Assembly: GCA_965204905.1 (NCBI GenBank)
Contig: OZ242042.1
Coordinates: forward strand, 1,612,001-1,676,000
Source: Bin87 sp965204905
GTDB lineage: Bacteria; Chloroflexota; Dehalococcoidia; Lucifugimonadales; UBA3495
Reading direction: 5' to 3'
DNA: 64,000 nt
Under the pieces are notes generated by a model. It was not told the origin of the DNA and did not search any database. It was given only the letters and a program-made list of their open reading frames with translations. Shown one piece after another: positions 7,576 through 15,894 of the stretch; the first letter of the stretch is position 1; every line of letters begins with the position of its first letter. Position numbers and translations under genes: made by a program.

Positions 7576-8846
7576 AGCAGTCCCCGGCCGCGTTGGCGTC
7601 TTTTGTCGCCGACCTGCATATCCACTCGCCCTACGCCTTCGCGTGCAGCAAGGCGCTGACGCTGGACAACCTCGCGGCATGGGCCCAGCGCAAGGGAATT
7701 GACCTGCTGGCCACTGGGGATTTCACCCACCCCGTATGGGCCGCTGAATTGCGCGCCAATTTGGTTGCCGGCCAAGAGGGTCTGTACCAATACGGCGGCG
7801 TTCGCTTTGTCCCGGGAACGGAAATTAGTTGCGTGTACCGCCAGGGTGGACGGGTGCGACGCATCCATATGTTGACGATGATGCCAACGCTGGATGCGGC
7901 GGAAGACTTTACCCGCCGGCTGTCGCTGTACGGCAATCTGTCAACCGATGGCCGTCCCACGGTGAGCCTGTCGGCGCGGGACCTGCTGGCCCTGGCGTTG
8001 GACTGCCACCCGGAAGCAATAGTTATGCCGGCCCACGCATGGACTCCCTGGTATGGGGTCTATGGTTCCAAAGGCGGGTTCGATAGCCTCGAAGAATGCT
8101 TTGGCGATCTTGCGCACCTGATAACCGCAGTCGAGACTGGCTTGTCGTCGGACCCGGCAATGAACCGCGCGGTGCCGGAGCTGGACAACCGCTCGATAGT
8201 TTCCTTTTCCGACGCGCACTCGCTGGGTCGCCTGGGTCGGGAACTGACCGCTTTCGCCGGCGAGCTTTCCTGGGACGGCCTGGCGGCCGGCTTGCGCGAC
8301 GCGGGAGTCGCGTTCACGGTGGAGTTTTACCCCGAGGAAGGCAAGTACCATTACAGCGGCCATCGCGCTTGCGGGGTCGTGTACGGGCCGTCTGAGGAGG
8401 CCGCCAACGGAACGGATTGTCCGGTCTGCGGGCGCACGCTGACGCTGGGAGTGCTGCATCGGGTTTCGCGGCTGGCGGAGCGTCCCCTGGATGACGACGT
8501 GCAACCTGATTCAAACGGCCTGATCGACTCGGGCGACGCGCATCCTCCTTTCGCCCGCCTGATTCCCCTGCAGGAAGTCATTGCCGCCGTCCGGGGCGTC
8601 GGCGTCAACACCCGAAGGGTCGCGCGGGAGTACGATGCGCTGGTTGACCATGTTGGCAATGAGCTTGCTGCGCTGCTGTACGCTTCCTCCCAGGATTTGC
8701 TGCCCGTGGCCGGTGAGACCCTTACGGAGGCGATAATGCGAGCGCGCACCGGAGAAGTAACGGTTGAGCCGGGATACGATGGAATCTACGGTAAGGTGAA
8801 GCCGGTAGCTGAGGAGCTGACGACAGGTCAGCCTACCCTGCTGTGA
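7572..8846 (+). CDS. endonuclease Q-like PHP-domain protein
   Basis: The 424-residue protein combines an N-terminal PHP metallophosphoesterase domain with a small zinc-ribbon region. The PHP part shows DLHIHSPYAFA, a GTEISC motif, PAHAWTPWYGVYGSKGGFDSLEE and SFSDAHSLGRLGRELTAF, which supply the metal ligands. Around residues 260 to 295 are the Cys pairs RACGVVYG and CPVCGR. This architecture matches EndoQ-family proteins, which nick DNA 5' of deaminated bases such as uracil and hypoxanthine; members are often annotated simply as PHP or helicase-like proteins. The start overlaps the hydrolase stop (ATGA) and the C-terminus overlaps a possible upstream rimI start. The enzymatic role is inferred from the family. 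Confidence 0.82.
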   Translation: MKQSPAALASFVADLHIHSPYAFACSKALTLDNLAAWAQRKGIDLLATGDFTHPVWAAELRANLVAGQEGLYQYGGVRFVPGTEISCVYRQGGRVRRIHMLTMMPTLDAAEDFTRRLSLYGNLSTDGRPTVSLSARDLLALALDCHPEAIVMPAHAWTPWYGVYGSKGGFDSLEECFGDLAHLITAVETGLSSDPAMNRAVPELDNRSIVSFSDAHSLGRLGRELTAFAGELSWDGLAAGLRDAGVAFTVEFYPEEGKYHYSGHRACGVVYGPSEEAANGTDCPVCGRTLTLGVLHRVSRLAERPLDDDVQPDSNGLIDSGDAHPPFARLIPLQEVIAAVRGVGVNTRRVAREYDALVDHVGNELAALLYASSQDLLPVAGETLTEAIMRARTGEVTVEPGYDGIYGKVKPVAEELTTGQPTLL

Positions 8847-8869
8847 GTCTCTGGTTCGGACGGTTTGAC

Positions 8870-9517
8870 ATGGATGTTGCGCTGCGCCGGATGCGCCCTG
8901 AGGACGTTTCGCAAGTCATCGAGATTGAGGAGGAAGCTTTCTCGCCAGGCTGGGTGGGCACCCGGTTCCGGAGGGAACTGAACAACCGGCATTGCCGATT
9001 CCTGGTGGCTTACCTTACCGGCGACTACATTGCTCCTGCTGATTCGCAGGTTGCTGAGCCCGACACCCCCGCCGACTCTTCGATGTGGGCCCGGATGGTG
9101 CGGGGTGTCAAGTCGGTTTTCGGCGCGTCAGACGCCGGCGATGATGCCGTTGCGGGCTATGTCGGAATCTGGTTCCAGGGAGATCAGGCGCACATCACGG
9201 AGGTAGCGGTGCGGAGTTCTCTCCGCGGCCAGGGCATTGGCGAGTTGCTGATTATAGGAACGGTGCGCGCCGCATACGAACAGGGACTGGAAGAGGTGAC
9301 CCTGGAGGCGCGGGTATCCAACTTCATCGCCCAGCGGCTGTACGACAAGTACGGGTTCAATGAGGTCGGCATACGCAAGAACTACTACGCCGACAACCGG
9401 GAAGACGCGGTGATAATGACGACCGACCACATTCACACCAACGCCTATCGCGAGAAATTCAACGCCCTGCAGGAACGGTTTTTTGAGCGATACGGCGAGG
9501 TCAGTATCGAAATCTGA
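8870..9517 (+). CDS. rimI: RimI-like ribosomal-protein-alanine N-acetyltransferase
   Basis: A GNAT acetyltransferase of 215 residues, probably acetylating the N-terminus of ribosomal protein S18 or a similar target. The N-terminal LRRMRPEDVSQVIEIEEEAF and later ITEVAVRSSLRGQGIGELLI (the acetyl-CoA pyrophosphate loop), EVTLEARVSNFIAQRLYDKY and GFNEVGIRKNYY are textbook RimI features. A polar insert of about 40 residues lies between the second strand and the central sheet. ATG 8870 is preferred because it places the family motif at the expected distance. A GTG at 8843 overlapping the EndoQ stop is the alternative and would add nine residues. Confidence 0.88.
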   Translation: MDVALRRMRPEDVSQVIEIEEEAFSPGWVGTRFRRELNNRHCRFLVAYLTGDYIAPADSQVAEPDTPADSSMWARMVRGVKSVFGASDAGDDAVAGYVGIWFQGDQAHITEVAVRSSLRGQGIGELLIIGTVRAAYEQGLEEVTLEARVSNFIAQRLYDKYGFNEVGIRKNYYADNREDAVIMTTDHIHTNAYREKFNALQERFFERYGEVSIEI

Positions 9518-9578
9518 GACAACTACAATCCACTGGGCAGGCTCGATTTCTCGCCGAGGTAGAACCACGGTTGATTAC

Positions 9579-9607
9579 GTAGAGGCGGGTCTCAGACCCG
9601 CCTCTAC
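9579..9607. repeat. palindromic repeat, GGGCGGGT family
   Basis: Two perfect 14-base arms (GTAGAGGCGGGTCT and its reverse complement) surround a single central base. Related palindromes occur at 19226, 28193, 34430, 45751 and 57175. It lies between the convergent rimI and dppC-like genes, where it could also act as a bidirectional hairpin. Confidence 0.85.
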
Positions 9608-9650
9608 AACATGCTCTGGGCAATAGAGCGCCGCAAACGCCTAAAACCTG

Positions 9651-10562
9651 CTAACGGCCCCGGAGTTTCGGGTCCAGCGCGTCGCGCAGGGCGTCGCCCA
9701 GCAGGTTGAACGACAGTACGGTGATCGAGATCGCCAGGCCGGGGAACACCACCAGCCACCAGATGGGCTTGTAGGTGTTTGCGATGACGCCACCCAGCAT
9801 ATTGCCCCAACTGGGTGTGGGCGGGGTGATGCCCACGCCCAGGAATCCCAGGGATGCCTCAATGACGATGGCCGCGCCGAGGTGAGCCGTAGCCAACACC
9901 ACGTAGGCGGCGAAGCACTGGGGTGCAATGTGTTTCGCCATGATTCGGAAGTTGGACGCGCCCATGGCCCGCGCCGCGTCCACGTAGGCCAGTTCTTTTA
10001 CGGACAAAGCCACGGAACGTACTACCCGGACTCCGTAAGGCAACCGGGTTACCGCGATGGCGATGATGACGGTCCAGATCCCTCCGCCCAGCGCGACCAG
10101 GAGCACCATAGCCAACACAAGCGCGGGGAATGACATAACGATTTCCACCACCCGCTGACTGATGATATCGAATCGGCCGCCGAGGAAGGCGCTGGCGATT
10201 CCCCAGAGTGCCCCGATGGTGGAGCCCAGCAAAACGGACAGAACGGACACTTGGAGCGAGACTCGGCCACCATAGATGATTCGGCTCAGAATATCGCGTC
10301 CTTCATAGTCGGTTCCCAGCAGATACGTGGCGGACGGGGCCGCGCCCAGTTTCAAAAAGTCCACGTACAGCGGGTCGTGGGGCGAGAACACGCCGGCGAA
10401 AACGGCCACCACGACGATGAAAAGCAGCAGCAAGCCTCCCGCCGCCCCCACCGGGTACCGCAGGCAAAAAGTCCAGACGGCTAACGCCGCATCCTGCGTG
10501 CGCTGTAGCGGACTCGCGCTGGGAGTCGCCAGTGAAACTTGCAAGTCCCCTTGACCGGCCAT
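9651..10562 (-). CDS. dppC: peptide/nickel-type ABC transporter permease (DppC-like)
   Basis: The 303-residue inner-membrane permease belongs to the OppC/DppC subfamily. A cytoplasmic N-terminus is followed by a first membrane segment (AAGGLLLLFIVVVAVFAGVF), a periplasmic part with HDPLYVDFLKLGAAPS and LLGTDYEGRDILSRIIYGGR (the OppC_N signature), and five more membrane helices. The EAA-type loop is near YVDAARAMGASNFRIMAKHIAPQ. It ends just after LLGDALRDALDPKLRGR, the normal C-terminal motif. The upstream DppB-like and substrate-binding genes complete the membrane and receptor parts; no ATPase subunits are adjacent. Confidence 0.9.
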   Translation of the reverse strand: MAGQGDLQVSLATPSASPLQRTQDAALAVWTFCLRYPVGAAGGLLLLFIVVVAVFAGVFSPHDPLYVDFLKLGAAPSATYLLGTDYEGRDILSRIIYGGRVSLQVSVLSVLLGSTIGALWGIASAFLGGRFDIISQRVVEIVMSFPALVLAMVLLVALGGGIWTVIIAIAVTRLPYGVRVVRSVALSVKELAYVDAARAMGASNFRIMAKHIAPQCFAAYVVLATAHLGAAIVIEASLGFLGVGITPPTPSWGNMLGGVIANTYKPIWWLVVFPGLAISITVLSFNLLGDALRDALDPKLRGR

Positions 10563-10618
10563 GAGATTGCCCTTCGGAGTGTTGTGGTGGAATCAGGTCT
10601 AATTTTCGACGGCCGCGG

Positions 10619-11578
10619 TCAGTCGTATCGGATCCTGGGATCCAGCACCGCGTACATGACATCTATCGAGAGATTGACGAACACGAAGATGATCCCATAG
10701 AGGAGCACCAGGTTCTGCACCACGACAAAGTCCCGCTCGGTGAAAGCCTGCACCAGCGCCGTTCCCAAGCCCGGGACGGTAAACGCGGTTTCCACCGCCA
10801 CCGACCCGCCGAGGAGGAGTCCGAACAGAACCCCGGATAGCGTCAGCACTGGCAACAGGGCGTTGCGCAAGGCATGACGCAGCACTACCAGTCGTTCCGG
10901 AAGCCCTTTTGCCCGCGCAGTGCGCACGTAGTCATCGCGGATAACCTCCAGGAGCGTGGTGCGGGCCATGCGAGCAATGTACGCGGAGGTGGCAAGTCCC
11001 AGCACGATCCCCGGAGCGATTACGATTTGCAGGTTCGTGAACGGGTCTTCCCAAATTTGGATGATGCCTAATGGTGGGCGATAGTTGAACGCCAGAAGCG
11101 AAACCACCACAACCAGAATGGCAACCCAAAAGCTCGGCACTGCCAAAAAGATAATGGTGAGGAATCTGGACACGTAGTCCGCAACGCTGTTCTGCTTGAT
11201 GGCGCCCAGGATCCCCACCGGCAACCCGATTATCCACGAGACCAGCACGGCCACGATGGCGATCTCCGCAGTCAACGGGCCGCGCCGGATAATCAACTCC
11301 GAAACCGAGTCGCCGCGCCAGAAGGATTCGCCCATCTTGCCGGTGAAGACGTCCTTCATCCAATCGGCATACTGTATGTAGAGGGGCCGGTCGATGCCCA
11401 ACTGCCGCTTGATCTCAGCGATGTCGGCGGCGGTCAAATTCTCCCGGCCGCCCTCGCCATACAGGATGGCGAGAGGGTCTCCCGGCAGAATGCGCAGCGC
11501 CAGGAAGATGATGATGGTGATGCCGATCAGCCCCGGCAACGAGTAGAGCAGCCGACGTCCGATGTATTTAAGCAGCAT
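10619..11578 (-). CDS. dppB: peptide/nickel-type ABC transporter permease (DppB-like)
   Basis: The 319-residue permease starts with YIGRRLLYSLPGLIGITIII, the N-terminal helix typical of OppB/DppB. It continues with LRILPGDPLAILYG and the periplasmic segment before the helical core. The EAA loop reads YVRTARAKGLPERLVVLRHALRNALLPVLT. The C-terminus carries SIDVMYAVLDPRIRYD, the usual end. The start lies three bases after the stop of the substrate-binding gene and the DppC-like gene follows after 56 bases, so the three form one operon. Confidence 0.9.
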   Translation of the reverse strand: MLLKYIGRRLLYSLPGLIGITIIIFLALRILPGDPLAILYGEGGRENLTAADIAEIKRQLGIDRPLYIQYADWMKDVFTGKMGESFWRGDSVSELIIRRGPLTAEIAIVAVLVSWIIGLPVGILGAIKQNSVADYVSRFLTIIFLAVPSFWVAILVVVVSLLAFNYRPPLGIIQIWEDPFTNLQIVIAPGIVLGLATSAYIARMARTTLLEVIRDDYVRTARAKGLPERLVVLRHALRNALLPVLTLSGVLFGLLLGGSVAVETAFTVPGLGTALVQAFTERDFVVVQNLVLLYGIIFVFVNLSIDVMYAVLDPRIRYD

Positions 11579-11581
11579 GGC

Positions 11582-13432
11582 TTACTTGTCCAGCCAGGCG
11601 GTGTCGAACCGGATGTCGTTGAACAGGGTTACGCGGTTGGCACGCCCGTGGCCCTTCAGGTAGTTGGCGAACCCGTCGATGATGGTGAAGTGGTTGATCG
11701 GGATCATCGGGGTCCATTCTTCCAGAATCTCTGCTCCCCGGAGTGTGAGTTCCTCCTTGCGCGCGGGGTCGGTGGTTTCGATGAGCTCATCCACCAGTGC
11801 GTCAAACTCGGGGTTGGACGAGCCGCGGTTCCAGTTGCTTCCGCTGCCGGTTCCGTACCAGGATCCCCAGTAGGCAGGCGTGGAAGCCAGCGGCGTCGGG
11901 GTGCCGTTGACCGCGAGGTCATAGTTGCCCTGGTCGCGGTCTTCCTGCCACACAGAAGTGTGGACCACTCGTATCTCGCTGTTGACGTTGAGATTCTGCT
12001 TCATGAACGCCTGCATCATGGGAGCCATGGGCGAGACGAAGAAGTTGATGTCGCGGACCATCAGGTCAAGCGTCGGCATACCCTCGCCGTTGGGGTAACC
12101 GGCGTCAGCCAGCAACTGCTGGGCCGCCGCGATGTCGTCGGAGGTAGCCGGGCAGTTGTAGCCGGGCTTCTTGTTCAAAGTGTCCTCGCGGTATGACGCT
12201 CCGAAGTCCGGGTCGTTCGGCACGATCCAGGTACCGACTTCGATTTCTCGAATTGCGGCAACCGCGACCTTGATGGCGCAGCGGTCCTGCACCATGGAGA
12301 TGGCGCGGCGGACCCTGGCATCGGATAGAGCTTCGCTTTCGTGGTTGACGAACATTCCACCGATGGACGGTATGGGGTACACCACGACGGTGTGGGTGTC
12401 CGAGTAGTTCTGGCGAATGTCGTCACGCAGGTCGGCTCCCGCGCCGTACACGTAATCAACACGTCCGGTGATCAGCGCGGCCCCGGTGGCCGGGCCGTAA
12501 GCCAGATGGCTGTGCTGGATGCCGTCAAGGTAGGGAAGTTCGGGGTTCCAGTAGTTGGGGTTGCGCGAGGCCTTCCAGAATTCGCCGGCTTGGTGATCTT
12601 CCAGGATAAATGGGCCGGTTCCGGGATGGACCGTGGTACCCGGCTTGAGCTTCTTCAGGTCGAGGTTGTTGTCATCCAGGGTCTTCTTGCGTTCGATGAC
12701 GTTCCAGCCGTTCGCGATAGCGGCGGGCATGAATCCTCTGGGTGCGGTCAGGACGAATTCGACGGTGTAAGGATCGACGGCGCGGACTTCTTCGACCGCG
12801 AGGAAAACGCTTTGCCTCGGCGAAATCATGCCAACCGGCGGAAAGATGATGCGGTCGAAGGTCGCCTTGACGTCTTCTGACGTGAGTTCAGCGCCGTCAT
12901 GGAACATCACGCCGTCGCGCAGGTGGAATGTATAGACCAGGCCATCATCTGAAACTTCCCATGCGTAGGCTAGGTCGGGTATGACCTCTACGCCGCCGTC
13001 AAACGGGCTGTAGCGCAGCAAGTTATCGAAGTACACACCCTGCGGTTGCGCGCACGCGGCGGTGTTGCATTGGTGCATGTCGAAGTGGGGCGAGTCGGAA
13101 AGGCCGGCCCACTGCATTACGCCGCCGCGTTTGGGGTTGGCCTCCGGAGCCATGAGCATCAGTCGTGGGGTTTCGGCCTGAACCTTGGGCGGAACGGTGG
13201 GAACGGCCGTGGCGAAAGGAGTGGCGGTAGGCTCTTCGTCGGGCACCGCCGTGGGGGCCGTCTGCGCCGCCGGCGCGGACGTGGCGGCGGCGGGTTGTGC
13301 CTGAGCTTGCGGAGCGACGGGCGCTTGCTGTTGTGGTTCTGCGGGCGCTGTTCCCCCGCAAGCCACCACTAACGCCAGCAACAAGGCGAGGGCCACTGAC
13401 AAGATGGGTTTGACACCAATAAAAGCCGACAT
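11582..13432 (-). CDS. ABC transporter substrate-binding lipoprotein (family 5, peptide/nickel type)
   Basis: A 616-residue secreted lipoprotein with a signal peptide ending in LVVACGG, then a Pro/Ala/Gln-rich linker of about 80 residues, then an SBP_bac_5 domain. Diagnostic stretches include YAWEVSDDGLVYTFHLRDGVMFHDG, ELTSEDVKATFDRI and the IPSIGGMFVNHESEALSDARVRRAISM segment. It should bind oligopeptides or a similar ligand for the DppBC-like permeases downstream. The start is set at ATG 13432 because AAGGAG lies seven bases before it; a longer frame to 13453 has no comparable site. A 112-base leader separates it from the best promoter. Confidence 0.9.
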   Translation of the reverse strand: MSAFIGVKPILSVALALLLALVVACGGTAPAEPQQQAPVAPQAQAQPAAATSAPAAQTAPTAVPDEEPTATPFATAVPTVPPKVQAETPRLMLMAPEANPKRGGVMQWAGLSDSPHFDMHQCNTAACAQPQGVYFDNLLRYSPFDGGVEVIPDLAYAWEVSDDGLVYTFHLRDGVMFHDGAELTSEDVKATFDRIIFPPVGMISPRQSVFLAVEEVRAVDPYTVEFVLTAPRGFMPAAIANGWNVIERKKTLDDNNLDLKKLKPGTTVHPGTGPFILEDHQAGEFWKASRNPNYWNPELPYLDGIQHSHLAYGPATGAALITGRVDYVYGAGADLRDDIRQNYSDTHTVVVYPIPSIGGMFVNHESEALSDARVRRAISMVQDRCAIKVAVAAIREIEVGTWIVPNDPDFGASYREDTLNKKPGYNCPATSDDIAAAQQLLADAGYPNGEGMPTLDLMVRDINFFVSPMAPMMQAFMKQNLNVNSEIRVVHTSVWQEDRDQGNYDLAVNGTPTPLASTPAYWGSWYGTGSGSNWNRGSSNPEFDALVDELIETTDPARKEELTLRGAEILEEWTPMIPINHFTIIDGFANYLKGHGRANRVTLFNDIRFDTAWLDK

Positions 13433-13522
13433 GTCGTCACTCCTTCTGAACAAGTGCCTAACGGGGCGAGTATCGGACGAAATACGTCGTTATACGGCAA
13501 GTCTTTGCGGCGTTACGTCCTT

Positions 13523-13585
13523 CGTAATCTTGATGGTATTCGCGATTGCCAATCTACACCAGAAAGATTATTTGTCAAGATTACG
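13523..13585 (-). promoter_or_regulatory. promoter of the ABC importer flanked by a 10-bp inverted repeat
   Basis: On the minus strand a TTGACA (13573-13578) is followed after 16 bases by TAGATT (13551-13556). The perfect inverted repeat CGTAATCTTG (13523-13532) and CAAGATTACG (13576-13585) brackets this promoter, and one arm overlaps the -35 box. Half-sites 53 bases apart, about five helical turns, would suit a looping or paired regulator. Promoter and repeat are seen directly; the operator role is inferred. The rest of the 329-base gap to coaE holds only the coaE promoter. Confidence 0.55.
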
Positions 13586-13704
13586 TTGCGTGCTGCTCAT
13601 ATCCGATGAATTTCCGGTTACTGGGGATTAGCAACCGCATAAAACTGAGGTCGTCCGCCAGGATTGGCCGCCAACTCGGAATCGTTGCCGTCTGGTTGCG
13701 TCGG

Positions 13705-13733
13705 TTGACCGATTCCGCGTGCCTTGCTAGAAT
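13705..13733 (+). promoter_or_regulatory. promoter of the coaE operon
   Basis: TTGACC, a 17-base spacer and TAGAAT make a strong sigma-70-type promoter whose predicted start is about 22 bases before the coaE ATG. Confidence 0.65.
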
Positions 13734-13761
13734 CGCCGGCAGTCTTAACGTTTGGGTAGTC

Positions 13762-14379
13762 ATGCTTACCATCGGTCTAACGGGAGGGATAGGGAGCGGC
13801 AAAAGCGCAGTCGCGGACCTGTTGCGGCAGTTAGGCGCGTCGATTATCGACGCGGACCGACTGGGGCACGAAGCCTATACCCCCAATTCCGAAGCGTGGC
13901 AGCAAGTTGTGGCGGCGTTTGGCAAGGAGATACTGACTGCCGAGGGCGAAATCGACCGGCGAAAACTCGGGTCCATCGTGTTTGCGGACCCTGCGGAACT
14001 GACCCGGCTGAATGGCATCATGCACCCGCTGATGGCGGGCATGGTCGAGGAACGGAAAGCGGACCTCGCGGCGGCCGGAGAATCCGTAACTGTAGTTGAA
14101 GCCGCGGTCCTGTTTGAAGCCGGTTGGGACTCCCTGGTTGATGAAGTTTGGACTACCTATGCCCCGATAGAAAGGGTGGTTGAACGCCTGCACGCTCGCA
14201 ACGGGCTCAGCGAAGAAGAAGCAAGGAAACGAATCAACTCACAGATGTCTGTCGAAGAACGTAACCGTCGTTCCGACGTGGTGGTCGATAATTCATCGGA
14301 TCTCGCCGCGCTGGAGCGGGGAGTGCGCGACCTGTGGCAGGCCCGAGTGAAAGGACAGGTAAATCAAAGCAATGGTTGA
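13762..14379 (+). CDS. coaE: dephospho-CoA kinase
   Basis: The 205-residue kinase phosphorylates the ribose 3'-hydroxyl of dephospho-CoA in the last step of CoA synthesis. The N-terminal MLTIGLTGGIGSGKSAVADL contains the Walker A loop, followed by IIDADRLGHEAY, the substrate-binding segment, HPLMAGMVEERK and the lid-region AVLFEAGWDSLVDEVWTTYAP. The ATG at 13762 is chosen because the frame upstream has no CoaE similarity and the promoter ends just before it. The stop overlaps the following ATPase gene by eight bases, tying CoA synthesis to that operon at least transcriptionally. Confidence 0.94.
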   Translation: MLTIGLTGGIGSGKSAVADLLRQLGASIIDADRLGHEAYTPNSEAWQQVVAAFGKEILTAEGEIDRRKLGSIVFADPAELTRLNGIMHPLMAGMVEERKADLAAAGESVTVVEAAVLFEAGWDSLVDEVWTTYAPIERVVERLHARNGLSEEEARKRINSQMSVEERNRRSDVVVDNSSDLAALERGVRDLWQARVKGQVNQSNG

Positions 14380-15283
14380 AGCGAACATCGAACTGATGGA
14401 AGATGAACCCAGTTTCAAGGAATTTGCCATCGAGGAGTTCCTGGTTCGGAGCGAGCCGTACTACCGGGCGGTAGGCGACGAACTGGAGCTTTTTGAGGCT
14501 GCCTATGAGCAGCACATTCCCGTCTTGCTGAAAGGCCCGACCGGTTGCGGCAAGACCCGGTTCGTCGAATACATGGCCTGGAAGCTTGGCCGGCCTATTA
14601 CTACGGTGAGGAACGAGGCGGCCCAGGAGATGCACGAGGGCGAAGTTCGGGTTCCGCTGGTAACCATTGCGTGCCACGAAGACTTGACCGCCAGCGACCT
14701 GGTGGGCCGTTACCTGCTGGACGCCAACGGCACCCGCTGGATTGACGGGCCCATGACCCGCGCTGTCAAAGCCGGCGCGATCCTGTACTTGGACGAAGTG
14801 GTCGAAGCGCGCAAGGACACCACCGTGCTGATCCACCCGTTGACCGACCACCGCAGGATCCTGCCGGTCGAAAAGACGGGCAATATCATCGAAGCCGATG
14901 ACCGCTTCCTGCTGTGCATCTCCTACAACCCCCACTATCAGAGCGCGCTGAAGGACCTCAAGCACAGCACTCGGCAACGCTTTATTTCCATCGAGTTCGA
15001 CTACCCGCCCGTGGACGTTGAAGCGGAGATCGTGGCCAAGGAAAGTGGTTGCGATGAAGATCAGGCACACGCTCTGGCCCGTTTGGGCGAGAAAATCCGC
15101 AACCTGCGAGAACATGGCCTGGCCGAAGGCGCCAGCACACGGCTGTTGATTTACGCGGGACGCCTGATGCAGCAGGGCATACCGGCACGCCGGGCGTGTC
15201 AGGTTGCCATCGTCTGGACCCTGTCGGACGAGCAGGAATTACAGCGCAGCATCGAAGAGGTGGTGTACTCCATCTTCGAGTAG
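14372..15283 (+). CDS. NorQ/CbbQ-type MoxR-family AAA+ ATPase
   Basis: The 303-residue AAA+ protein has Walker A GPTGCGKT near residue 55, Walker B AILYLDEVVEARKD with the following sensor region, and a late arginine-containing stretch STRQRFISIEFDY. The N-terminal EEFLVRSEPYY and the block ACHEDLTASDLVGRYLLDANGT are typical of the CbbQ/NirQ/NorQ group, which acts with VWA-domain partners (CbbO, NorD) to remodel or metal-load client enzymes. The partner VWA gene is two genes downstream in the same operon. No Rubisco, nitric oxide reductase or other known client gene is visible, so the client is unknown. Confidence 0.9.
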   Translation: MVEANIELMEDEPSFKEFAIEEFLVRSEPYYRAVGDELELFEAAYEQHIPVLLKGPTGCGKTRFVEYMAWKLGRPITTVRNEAAQEMHEGEVRVPLVTIACHEDLTASDLVGRYLLDANGTRWIDGPMTRAVKAGAILYLDEVVEARKDTTVLIHPLTDHRRILPVEKTGNIIEADDRFLLCISYNPHYQSALKDLKHSTRQRFISIEFDYPPVDVEAEIVAKESGCDEDQAHALARLGEKIRNLREHGLAEGASTRLLIYAGRLMQQGIPARRACQVAIVWTLSDEQELQRSIEEVVYSIFE

Positions 15284-15297
15284 CCACTGGAGGCTGC

Positions 15298-15894
15298 ATG
15301 GGTGAAACCACCCTTGACTTGATCCGCGGCGCACTGAGGCGACGCGAGGCGATTACTGCCGCTCCGGAGGGATTGATGCCGGCGGCAGTAATGCTATTGT
15401 TGTATCGAAAGGACGATGATTACTGCGTCCTGCTGAACAAGCGATCCATGACCGTCGAACACCACAAAGGCGAGATGTCGTTTCCCGGCGGAGCCAGGGA
15501 TCCGGAGGACGCTGACTTTGAGGATACCGCCCGGCGGGAAACCTACGAGGAGATGGGAATCGCGCGGGATCACATAACCATGTTGGGACGGCTGGACGAC
15601 AACGTGACACGGTCGAATTTCCTGGTAAAGGTATTCGTGGGAACCATTCCCTACCCATACGAGTTTCGGCCCAGCTCCCATGAAATCGCCGAAGTGGTGG
15701 AGATACCATTGGATGTCCTGCGAGACCCGGCTAGTTGGCGCTGGGATTCCCGAATTGAAGATGGTGAACGTGTCGCGGTGCGATCTTACGGCTACCAGGA
15801 GCACCTGGTGTACGGCGCGACCGCAAAAATCCTTGACCAGTTCCTCGAGGTCGTCGAGGACGGGCTGACAAAGGAGGCCAATAGCCTTGACTAA
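15298..15894 (+). CDS. Nudix hydrolase, CoA pyrophosphatase-like (NudL group)
   Basis: The 198-residue protein starts at ATG 15298 behind a GGAGG site. It contains the NudL-type pre-motif LLNKRSMTVEHHKGEMSFPGG, here split by family convention into the CoA-pyrophosphatase signature and the Nudix box that ends in ARRETYEEMGI. The REXXEEXG catalytic core is intact. NudL proteins hydrolyse CoA derivatives to phosphopantetheine and 3',5'-ADP. The gene sits between the AAA+ ATPase and its VWA partner and overlaps the VWA start by eight bases. The nearby coaE makes a CoA-related role plausible, but substrate specificity is inferred. Confidence 0.85.
   Translation: MGETTLDLIRGALRRREAITAAPEGLMPAAVMLLLYRKDDDYCVLLNKRSMTVEHHKGEMSFPGGARDPEDADFEDTARRETYEEMGIARDHITMLGRLDDNVTRSNFLVKVFVGTIPYPYEFRPSSHEIAEVVEIPLDVLRDPASWRWDSRIEDGERVAVRSYGYQEHLVYGATAKILDQFLEVVEDGLTKEANSLD

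Noticed and set aside
13404..13631. 75-codon plus-strand frame before coaE
   Set aside because: Overlaps the importer start and promoter on the other strand and has no ribosome-binding site.
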